From G965215055 sp965215055 (lineage in GTDB: Bacteria; Pseudomonadota; Gammaproteobacteria; UBA4575), in NCBI GenBank assembly GCA_965215055.1, contig OZ244046.1:1302001-1366000 (forward strand): DNA of 64,000 nucleotides, in the 5' to 3' direction. Shown in pieces: positions 36,487-44,046 of the stretch. Within the stretch, counting starts at the first letter, position 1, and every line of letters starts with the position of its first letter. Both the position numbers and the translations under genes were made by a program. The notes under the pieces are model-generated. The model did no database searches and was not told the origin of the DNA. It saw only the letters and a list, made by a program, of their open reading frames with translations.

Positions 36487-38184
36487 TCAGTACAGGTAAT
36501 AGAAGATCAGGTATGCGCCAAGCAGGGAGGCAACCCACAGCACCATGCTGCCGGTAGGCCAGGTCCTGGACAGTATGCCTTGTGGCCCATGGTGGCGGTG
36601 AAGGTACGTGCCCATTATGAATGAGAGTTTTTTTATCGAAGTGAAAAGCACTTTCTCGCCCGTGGCAATGGATGCCATCACGTATTTCGCAAGGTAAGCA
36701 CCGGGTTTACGATACAGCCAGTCAAAATCGAGGTTTACCGAGCGTAATTCCGGAGGATACACTCCCGTTCGCAATAACAGGACAAACGCCAGTGCCGAGA
36801 AAAGCAACAGCTGTAGCTGATTGATGACGTGGGTGACGGTGAAAGGATCGTAGATGACGCCGTATGGCAGCAGTGCATACAGGGCCTTCGGGAAAATGCC
36901 GATGACCATCGACAGGCCGGCTGCAATCCCCATGGCCAGCAGCATATTGATGGGTGCTTCCTTGCACCGAATACCGCTGTCGTGGGCGAAAAACGCAAAG
37001 AAAGGGATCTTGATACCGGCATGATGAAATACGCCCGCGGAGGCAAACAGGAGAACCAGCCAGGTGAATTTATAACCTTCATGGGCGGCCGCTGCCATGA
37101 TAAGCGATTTCGTCACGAAGGCACTGAACAACGGGAAGGCTGAAATTGAAGCCGCACCAATGATGCAGAAGGTGGTTGTGTAAGGCATGGATTTATACAA
37201 GCCCCCCAGTTCGGAGCCGTTAATTTTTCCGGTACGCAGCAAGACTGCCCCCATGCTCATGAACAACAGGGTCTTGAACAGGATATGCGCGACTGTCTGC
37301 GCAACGGTGCCGTTGAGTGCAAGTTCGGTGCCAATGCCAATTCCGACTACCATGAAGCCAAGCTGATTGATCATGCTGTACGTCAATACTCGCCGCAGGT
37401 CGTTTTCAATCACGGCGTAAAAAATCGGGAACGCCGCCATCGCCAGCCCGATCCAGATGAGGAGTTCGGTGCCAGGGAAGCCTCGTGCAAGCGCGTAGAT
37501 CGCCATTTTTGTAGTGAAGGCGGACAGCACTACCGTCCCCGTTACGGTAGCCTGTGGATATGCGTCCGTCAGCCAATTATGCAGTAATGGAAACCCACAT
37601 TTAATGCCGAACGCGATAAATATGAGCAGGCAACCTGGGCTGCCGAGGTCCAGCCTGGTGAACTCGATCGAGCCACTGGCGTGCGCGTGCAGGATAATAC
37701 CGCTCAATAGAAGTAATCCGGAGATGATTTGTATGATCAGATAACGCAGACCGGCGTAATAGGATTGCTCGGTACGCCTCGCCCAGACTAGAAATACTGA
37801 TGAGATGGCGGCCATTTCCCAGTATATGAACAACGTTACCAAGTCTCCGGCCAACACTGCGCCAAGTGCGCTGCCTGCATACACCAGATTGATAACCTGC
37901 TGCAAGACATCGCGTAAATGTAGCGAATATACGACTGCGATAAGGGCCGCAATGTGAAAAATTACCGCGAATGCAAAGTTCAGATTATCGACGCGCAACG
38001 TGGTTAGCGTCAGGTTGAAAATCTGCCATTCGGCCTGATATCCCGTCGGCAGCGTGTAAAATTGCACGAAAGACAGGATGGGCAGACTTAACATGTAAAG
38101 CCCACGCAACTTGCCACGCAGACATGGAATCAGCAACGCGCCGATTACCAGGATCACGGATGGATGCAGGCCGTCAATTACCAT
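36487..38184 (-). CDS. Third MrpD/NuoL-like proton-conducting membrane subunit
   Basis: About 565 residues with some 14 membrane helices. The conserved carboxylate lies in FIYWEMAAISSVFLVWARR and lysines in FGIKCGFPLLHNWLTDAYP and FTTKMAIYALARG. The family is that of antiporter/complex I channel subunits. I use ATG 38184 (MVIDGLHP), which overlaps the small upstream gene by 11 bp; GTG 38199 is possible. Last gene of the Mrp-like operon. Its C-terminal region is longer than in the other two paralogues. Confidence 0.85.
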   Translation of the reverse strand: MVIDGLHPSVILVIGALLIPCLRGKLRGLYMLSLPILSFVQFYTLPTGYQAEWQIFNLTLTTLRVDNLNFAFAVIFHIAALIAVVYSLHLRDVLQQVINLVYAGSALGAVLAGDLVTLFIYWEMAAISSVFLVWARRTEQSYYAGLRYLIIQIISGLLLLSGIILHAHASGSIEFTRLDLGSPGCLLIFIAFGIKCGFPLLHNWLTDAYPQATVTGTVVLSAFTTKMAIYALARGFPGTELLIWIGLAMAAFPIFYAVIENDLRRVLTYSMINQLGFMVVGIGIGTELALNGTVAQTVAHILFKTLLFMSMGAVLLRTGKINGSELGGLYKSMPYTTTFCIIGAASISAFPLFSAFVTKSLIMAAAAHEGYKFTWLVLLFASAGVFHHAGIKIPFFAFFAHDSGIRCKEAPINMLLAMGIAAGLSMVIGIFPKALYALLPYGVIYDPFTVTHVINQLQLLLFSALAFVLLLRTGVYPPELRSVNLDFDWLYRKPGAYLAKYVMASIATGEKVLFTSIKKLSFIMGTYLHRHHGPQGILSRTWPTGSMVLWVASLLGAYLIFYYLY

Positions 38185-38428
38185 AGTAATCTTCGTCACG
38201 CTTGACGATTTTGCGCATCTGTTTCGCCAGTAACACGAGGGCTACGCAGGCGATAAAACCGAACCAGGAAAAAAATCCGAACCAGCCTTCAAATGGGAAA
38301 TTGACGTGCTTGTGATACAGGAAATCGAATAACATCAATACGGCGCAGACTACATAAAAAACGTAGACCAGCCTGTTTACGTTGTTCGGCTTGTCAAGCC
38401 AGTATTTTTTGTCCTTTGAGGGGTTCAT
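38174..38428 (-). CDS. Small membrane protein of the Mrp-like operon
   Basis: 84 residues, two hydrophobic segments (VYVFYVVCAVLMLFDFLY and WFGFIACVALVLL) separated by HKHVNFPFEGWFG, ending in charged KRDEDYYGN. The start ATG at 38428 overlaps the preceding stop as ATGA, which fixes the start. Sandwiched between two proton-channel subunits, so probably a structural subunit. Found with such operons, but function unknown to me. Confidence 0.75.
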   Translation of the reverse strand: MNPSKDKKYWLDKPNNVNRLVYVFYVVCAVLMLFDFLYHKHVNFPFEGWFGFFSWFGFIACVALVLLAKQMRKIVKRDEDYYGN

Positions 38429-39894
38429 GGATTGAATACCGGATAAAGGAACTCGTACACGTGCTGCATGTAGAAAAACAACAACAGGGTTGCCAAAGCC
38501 GTAATACATAAAGGTATCACGCAGGCCAGTGGTGCCTCTTTTATACCTGGCGTTTGACGGTTCACGTTGGCGTCAAGCGGTTTGAAAAAGGCTCGCAATG
38601 CAATCGGCATCAGATAGCCGCAACTGAGCAGAGCACCCAGGATAAAGGCGGCCAGCACCACGTAGTTTTGTTCATCGATGCTGCCTTCGATCAAAAGCCA
38701 TTTGCTCCAGCTTCCAGCCATTGGCGGCAGCCCGATTAAACTGATAGTCGCAACCAGGTAGGCGGAAAACGTAAATGGCATCAGTCTTCCCAGTCCGTTC
38801 AACTGGCTTATGCGAGTAAACTTGGTGGAGGTATAGACCGCGCCTGCACAGAAGAACAGGGTAATTTTGCCAAAGGCGTGAGTGACAATATACATTGCAG
38901 CACCCAGGGCTGCGACGGGATTTGCCAATGTCGCGCCGATAACGATGTAAGACAGTTGACTTATCGTTGAATAGGCAAGGCGCGCCTTAAAGTTATCTCT
39001 TGTAAGGGCGATTACGGCGGCGAATAACATCGTTACCAGCGCAACCCACAAGATCCAGTCCGCGGCGTGTTGAGTGGCAATGAAATCAACTCCAAATATG
39101 TACACGGAGATCTTCAGAACGGCAAAGACACCGGCCTTGACCACGGCAACCGCGTGTAGTAGTGCACTTACCGGTGTCGGCGCGACCATGGCCGCTGGCA
39201 GCCAACGGTGAAACGGCATCAATGCGGCTTTGCCGAGTCCGAACATGAACAGGGTAAACAGCAGGATAGCACCGGGGGCACTCACGTTTCCCTCGAGTAT
39301 TCCGCCGGCAACAAAATCCAGGCTTGACGTTTGCAGCCAGGTAATAACGATTGCGGTCAGGAAAAATAACATTGACGTGCCAAGTAAAATACCGAGATAG
39401 GTACGCCCTCCGCTTTGTGCGTCGGCGTTTTGCTTGTGCACAACCAGTGGAAACGTACACAGAGTGAGCATTTCATAAAAAATAAACAGGGTAATCAGGT
39501 TTGCCGCCAGAGCGATGCCCATGGTTGCAGCAATCGACAAGGCAAAAAAGAAGTAGAACCTCGTTTGATTCCCTTCACCGTTCTCCCGCATATAGCCGAT
39601 CGAATAGACCGTGGTGATAACCCACAGGCCAGAGGCAAGTAACGCGAACAGCAGCCCCAGCGGCTCGAGGTGAAAGGCGATGGAAAGCCCGGGAGCGATA
39701 TGAAACAGGGTGTGTGTCGTTGCCATCCCTTGATCAAAAAATCTCGTCAGCTGCACGATGTACAAGAACAGACAAACGCCGGTGATTATGGAACTGGCTT
39801 CCCGAAGTTGCGCGTGATTGTGCAACAGTAGTATGAGCAATCCCCCCAGCAGGGGAATCAGCAACGCGAGTTCATAATGTTGTAGCAATTGCAT
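38425..39894 (-). CDS. Second MrpD/NuoL-like proton-conducting membrane subunit
   Basis: 489 residues, multiple membrane helices. Conserved IFYEMLTLCTFPLVVHK (channel glutamate), GKAALMPFHRWLPAAMVAPTPVSALLHAVAVVKAG (the lysine-histidine block) and STISQLSYI. Resembles MrpD/MbhH/NuoL core. Starts 3 bp after the first MrpD-like gene. Confidence 0.87.
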   Translation of the reverse strand: MQLLQHYELALLIPLLGGLLILLLHNHAQLREASSIITGVCLFLYIVQLTRFFDQGMATTHTLFHIAPGLSIAFHLEPLGLLFALLASGLWVITTVYSIGYMRENGEGNQTRFYFFFALSIAATMGIALAANLITLFIFYEMLTLCTFPLVVHKQNADAQSGGRTYLGILLGTSMLFFLTAIVITWLQTSSLDFVAGGILEGNVSAPGAILLFTLFMFGLGKAALMPFHRWLPAAMVAPTPVSALLHAVAVVKAGVFAVLKISVYIFGVDFIATQHAADWILWVALVTMLFAAVIALTRDNFKARLAYSTISQLSYIVIGATLANPVAALGAAMYIVTHAFGKITLFFCAGAVYTSTKFTRISQLNGLGRLMPFTFSAYLVATISLIGLPPMAGSWSKWLLIEGSIDEQNYVVLAAFILGALLSCGYLMPIALRAFFKPLDANVNRQTPGIKEAPLACVIPLCITALATLLLFFYMQHVYEFLYPVFNP

Positions 39895-39897
39895 CGG

Positions 39898-41382
39898 CTA
39901 CTGGAATAACGTATTGATGGCAGTACTCGCAAACCCGAAGCTGAAGGACGTTTCCAGGCCAAAGTAAAAGGTAAAGGCAACCAGTGTCCAAAGTGGAACA
40001 AGCATGTATAACGGTGCCTCCCGACGTGCTTCAGTACCGTTACCAGGGGGGCTCGTAGGGTGCCTGAAATAGGCGTATTCGAAGATTTTCCAGACGTATA
40101 CGATGGTCAGTAATGAGCCGCCAACGATTACAAGCACGACGAGCCAGTGGCTTTGCTCAATGGCGGCTACCAGCAGATACCACTTGCTGATAAAACCGGC
40201 GGTACCCGGCACGCCTATAAGGGCAAGGCTTAGCAATGCGGCGGCCGCCATGCTCCAGGGCATGCGTTTCCCCAATCCGGCAAAGCTTTCCAACCGTGCT
40301 GAACAGGTGCGCAATACAATACACGCCAATGCCAGAAACAATCCGCCTTTTATGATTGCGTGGTTGAACAAGTACACCAGGCCCGCGATGCTGCCGCTTT
40401 TGGACGCCAAACCGATGCCCAGTGTCATGTAACCGATCTGCGCGACACTGGAATAGGCAAACATGCGTTTTATATCTCTTTGAAAGATGCTGACGAAAGA
40501 GGCGGTAATGATCGCAATGATTGAAAGAGGCAACAGTATTTTGCCCAAATGAAAATGCTGGAATGAAATTTCATCTGAAAACAGTCCAAAGAAGAATCTG
40601 AACAGTATATACAGGGACACCTTGGTTGCCGTTGCGGAAAGAAACACCGTAATCATCGATGGTGCATAGGCATAGGCGTTGGGTAGCCATAAATGTAACG
40701 GAAACAGGGCCAGCTTCAGTGAGATTCCAACAGTGAAAAAGGCAAACGCGGCATGCAACGCCCTGGAAGTAATCAATTCAGGTATCTTTTGCTGCAAGTC
40801 AATGATGTTCAAAGTACCGGTAAGCATGTACAGCAGGCCGACCCCGATCAATATGAAAGCCGCGCCAATAGTGCCCATGATCAAGTACTGGTACGAGGCG
40901 GTGAGTGCCTTGCGATTTTGTCCCATCGCTATCAGCACGTAGGATGACAGCGAACTTATTTCCAGAAATACGAAAATATTGAATGCATCGCCCGTGGCAA
41001 CGATGCCCAGCAGGCCGGTAAAGCAAAGCAGGTAGGCGGAGTAAAATAAACCGATTTTCTCTGCCGCTATTTCTTTTTCTATACTTTCACGTGCGGCCAG
41101 CATCGTTATGCTGGCGATTGCAGTCAGGATGACCAGTACGTAGCTGCTTAAATGATCAATGCGATATTCGATTCCCCATGGGGGTGCCCAGCCACCCAGT
41201 TCATACGACAATACCCCGTGCAGGGAAACCCTTTGCACCAGTAACAGCGCAATGATAAAGCTGACAAGGCTTACCAAAGTCGCCAGCAGCCAGGCCAGTC
41301 TGCCACGGCCAAGCAGTGAGCAAAGCGGCGCAGCAATCAGAGGAATCACCACTTGCAACACGGGAAGGTGATGTGTAAACAC
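39898..41382 (-). CDS. mrpD: First MrpD-like antiporter subunit
   Basis: 494 residues, membrane protein. FNIFVFLEISSLSSYVLIAMG carries the conserved glutamate; LKLALFPLHLWLPNAYAYAPSMITVFLSATATKVS the conserved lysine block; AYSSVAQIGYMTLGIG and GVPGTAGFISKWYLL follow. Start is GTG 41382, sharing a base with the mrpC stop. Proton/cation channel of an Mrp-type complex. Confidence 0.9.
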   Translation of the reverse strand: MFTHHLPVLQVVIPLIAAPLCSLLGRGRLAWLLATLVSLVSFIIALLLVQRVSLHGVLSYELGGWAPPWGIEYRIDHLSSYVLVILTAIASITMLAARESIEKEIAAEKIGLFYSAYLLCFTGLLGIVATGDAFNIFVFLEISSLSSYVLIAMGQNRKALTASYQYLIMGTIGAAFILIGVGLLYMLTGTLNIIDLQQKIPELITSRALHAAFAFFTVGISLKLALFPLHLWLPNAYAYAPSMITVFLSATATKVSLYILFRFFFGLFSDEISFQHFHLGKILLPLSIIAIITASFVSIFQRDIKRMFAYSSVAQIGYMTLGIGLASKSGSIAGLVYLFNHAIIKGGLFLALACIVLRTCSARLESFAGLGKRMPWSMAAAALLSLALIGVPGTAGFISKWYLLVAAIEQSHWLVVLVIVGGSLLTIVYVWKIFEYAYFRHPTSPPGNGTEARREAPLYMLVPLWTLVAFTFYFGLETSFSFGFASTAINTLFQ

Positions 41383-41741
41383 TAAGTCTCGTCCTGGTCC
41401 TCATCCTGCAAGTGAATGACGCTTTCATCCACACTGCCATACGCGCGATGAATCCTTGCTACGATTGCAAGTCCCAAGGCAATCGTCGCAACGCTGACTA
41501 CAATTGCCGTCAAAATCAATACGTGTGGTAAGGGGTTGGAATATGTTGCCGGGGTGTCCAGCAAAATAGGAGCCGTGCCTCCCTTTACCTTGCTCATGGA
41601 GATGAACAGGATGAATACCGACGTTTGAAATATGGCCAACCCGATGATTTTTTTGATCAGGTTTGAGTCTGCGATAACTATATAAAAACCGATCATCATC
41701 AATATGATGACGATCCAGTAATTGAAATAATCCGCAATCAT
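41382..41741 (-). CDS. mrpC: Mrp antiporter subunit C (NuoK-like)
   Basis: 119 residues, three helices (IVIILMMIGFYIVIADSNLIKKIIGLAIFQTSVFILF, then VLILTAIVVSVATIALGLAIV). The GTAPILL...NPLPHVLILTAIVV stretch is the MrpC/NuoK signature. Overlaps mrpB by 4 bp. Confidence 0.92.
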   Translation of the reverse strand: MIADYFNYWIVIILMMIGFYIVIADSNLIKKIIGLAIFQTSVFILFISMSKVKGGTAPILLDTPATYSNPLPHVLILTAIVVSVATIALGLAIVARIHRAYGSVDESVIHLQDEDQDET

Positions 41742-42169
41742 TCGTTACCCGGCGAAAATTCATCCAGCGCATAGAAAACTACGATCATAACCGCAGCTAC
41801 GGTAATACCTATCCCCAACTCGATGAGAAGGATGCCAAGGTGTTGCGCGTGTTGATGGTCGTGCAAGAGTACGCTGTACTCAAGGAAATTCCCTCCCATC
41901 AACATGGCCGCAACGCCAACTGCCATGTAAAGCAGCATGCCCAGGGCGACAAATATGCGGACAACCCCTGGTGGCAGAACCCGCTGCACGTTTTCCCTGC
42001 CGTACACCAATGCGTAAAGTATGATCGCTGCCGCAAAAATTACGCCTGCCTGAAAACCTCCCCCAGGCCCGTATTCGCCGTGAAACTGCACGTACAAGGC
42101 AAACAGCAATACCACGGGAATCATCAGGTTGCAGATCTGGCGTAAAATCAAGTTTTTCTTGCTGCTCAT
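41738..42169 (-). CDS. mrpB: Mrp antiporter subunit B
   Basis: 143 residues with four helices. LFALYVQFHGEYGPGGGFQAGVIFAAAIILY is the diagnostic MrpB motif. Overlaps both neighbours by 4 bp (ATGA), showing tight coupling. Confidence 0.93.
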   Translation of the reverse strand: MSSKKNLILRQICNLMIPVVLLFALYVQFHGEYGPGGGFQAGVIFAAAIILYALVYGRENVQRVLPPGVVRIFVALGMLLYMAVGVAAMLMGGNFLEYSVLLHDHQHAQHLGILLIELGIGITVAAVMIVVFYALDEFSPGNE

Positions 42170-42717
42170 TTTTTACCGTTGCCTTTTGTCTTTTCAGGTC
42201 TGCCAATGAGCAACAGCACCCCTATCGCCGCGGTAAACACAACCGTAACTTCACCCAACGTGTCATAACCGCGGTAGCTTGCCAATACCGAGGTCACGAC
42301 GTTCGGAATACCAATTTCCTCACTGCTTTGCTGCAGGTAGCGGGGCGCGACGTAAGAGTGTATAGGTGCTGCGGGGTCACCAAATGGCGGCATGTCCAGC
42401 GTAGCATATATCAATGCTGCCGCAGTAACGGCTATCACGGCGACGGGTAACAGCTTACCGTGTCGGCTGGCCACGTGTTTACGCCCCGTGATTGCCAATG
42501 TGCCAAGCAGCATGACCGTAGTCAGGCCAGCACCTACAGCTGCCTCGGTAAATGCAACATCCACGGCATTCAGGCTTACAAATAGTCCCGCCGACAACAG
42601 ACTGTATATTCCGCTCAGTAATACCACTGCCAGCAAGTCCTTCAGAAATATCAGTGCAACGGCAGTTAACGCCAGCAAGGTCAGCAGAGTAATGTCAATG
42701 GCAGTTGCCGTATCCAT
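42166..42717 (-). CDS. MbhD-MbhE-like subunit (equivalent to MrpA C-terminus)
   Basis: About 183 residues. An MbhD/DUF4040 part (FLKDLLAVVLLSGIYSLLSAG, DVAFTEAAVGAGLTTVMLLG) is followed by an MbhE part (EEIGIPNVVTSVLASYRGYDTLGE). In Bacillus MrpA these segments form the C-terminus of one large protein; here they stand alone. ATG 42717 leaves 13 bp from mrpG. Confidence 0.88.
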   Translation of the reverse strand: MDTATAIDITLLTLLALTAVALIFLKDLLAVVLLSGIYSLLSAGLFVSLNAVDVAFTEAAVGAGLTTVMLLGTLAITGRKHVASRHGKLLPVAVIAVTAAALIYATLDMPPFGDPAAPIHSYVAPRYLQQSSEEIGIPNVVTSVLASYRGYDTLGEVTVVFTAAIGVLLLIGRPEKTKGNGKK

Positions 42718-42730
42718 GGGCACGTGCTCG

Positions 42731-43033
42731 TCAGCTTTTCCGATCGGTGCTGGTTGTAGCCTGTTTGGCAAGTATTGCAGCGCGCGCCAGTGCGTGCACG
42801 GCGGTAGGGCCAGTTAGCAGCATGAAAAACAGTATCATCAAAAGCTTTATGATGACCAGAATGTCATGGGCCTGGGTAATGAGGCCCGACAATATGAGAA
42901 TTGTGCCCAGACTATCGATGACACCGGCGGCGTGTACCCGGGAAAAGAACCCTGGTAGGCGCATCAGCCCCAAGGCACCTATCAGGCAAAATGCGCTGCC
43001 AAGCAATAATAGAATCCATCCGAGCAGGGTCAT
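42731..43033 (-). CDS. mrpG: Mrp antiporter subunit G
   Basis: 100 residues, three helices. GALGLMRLPGFFSRVHAAGVIDSLGTILIL is the PhaG/MnhG motif, and LTGPTAVHALARAA closes it. Lies 9 bp after mrpF. Confidence 0.93.
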   Translation of the reverse strand: MTLLGWILLLLGSAFCLIGALGLMRLPGFFSRVHAAGVIDSLGTILILSGLITQAHDILVIIKLLMILFFMLLTGPTAVHALARAAILAKQATTSTDRKS

Positions 43034-43042
43034 GCAGGCACT

Positions 43043-43318
43043 CTAATCCTGTTCATCCACGATCTTACCCAAATTGTCATAGCGAAACAGTTTCAGCACC
43101 GCTATCGTCGCAATAAAATTGATCAGTACATACAGCAACGCGATGTCCATGAAGTCGGGACGTCCGGTTGAAAAACCGAGCAGGGCAATCAATAACACCG
43201 TTGCAGTGCCGAAAGTATTAATGGCCAGAATTCGATCGAATACCGTAGGCCCAAGTATGGCGCGTAATAGTAGAATAATCATCACTACCAGAATTGCTAT
43301 GATAGCGGTTATGAACAT
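43043..43318 (-). CDS. mrpF: Mrp antiporter subunit F
   Basis: About 91 residues from ATG 43318, 4 bp after the mrpE stop. Three helices; LRAILGPTVFDRILAINTFGT and RPDFMDIALLYVLINFIATIA are MrpF hallmarks. The frame extends to 43372 but that would overlap mrpE by 50 bp. Confidence 0.9.
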   Translation of the reverse strand: MFITAIIAILVVMIILLLRAILGPTVFDRILAINTFGTATVLLIALLGFSTGRPDFMDIALLYVLINFIATIAVLKLFRYDNLGKIVDEQD

Positions 43319-43322
43319 CAGG

Positions 43323-43826
43323 CTAAGTGGATGAAGAGCGCTCGGCGGAGGCACCGCCTTCGAGTGCTGCAATTCGCCTGCTCATCTCACCTTGCTGCAA
43401 ACCGTCCGTCAAGGCCCTGGTCAGTGCGTGCACCGTAATGGTTTCAGTATCAATGCTCAGGCTGTACGTGCCGGGGGTTAAAGTAATGCAATTCGCATAT
43501 ACGACTTTTGCCACGTCGCCATGTTTGGCGACAGGGACGGTACTTGTATTGGGATCGATGGGCAATTTCGGGTGCAGGATTCGCCAACTGACGTCAAGGT
43601 TGGACTTGATTACTTCCAGCAGGAACCACGGCAGGAACCTGGGCAGATTAAGATTGAACCGCAGTGCGGAAAAGCGGACGTCGAATAATCCCAGCCTGTA
43701 CGCCAGCCAGGCAACGAACAAACTGCTCAACATGCCCAGGGTGAGCAACAAAGGTGCCGAATATCCCGAGAGTAACAGCCATAAACTCGATAATATAAAT
43801 GTCGCAATAAATATGTGAGTAAACAT
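43323..43826 (-). CDS. mrpE: Mrp antiporter subunit E
   Basis: 167 residues, two N-terminal hydrophobic segments then a cytosolic domain with LPWFLLEVIKSNLDVSWRIL and CITLTPGTYSLSID, both MrpE signatures. First gene of the operon E-F-G-(MbhDE)-B-C-D-D-x-D. Its promoter should lie in 43827-43900. Confidence 0.91.
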   Translation of the reverse strand: MFTHIFIATFILSSLWLLLSGYSAPLLLTLGMLSSLFVAWLAYRLGLFDVRFSALRFNLNLPRFLPWFLLEVIKSNLDVSWRILHPKLPIDPNTSTVPVAKHGDVAKVVYANCITLTPGTYSLSIDTETITVHALTRALTDGLQQGEMSRRIAALEGGASAERSSST

Positions 43827-44046
43827 GACCTGGTCTATTGGCTACTCGGCAAGATGATTCACGCCTGCTTTCTTGTCCAGTTTGATTACTTGGTACGTGT
43901 TTCGTGATCAGCGACATAAAACACTCAAACCCGAGGACGGATCTGACTCAAGTATCGGAAGATATTATAGCAGAACCTGGAGCGGAACGACGCATCCTCT
44001 TTCGTTGCTTTCGTGAACTCGGCAAACGTACACTTGCACGCGCGAG

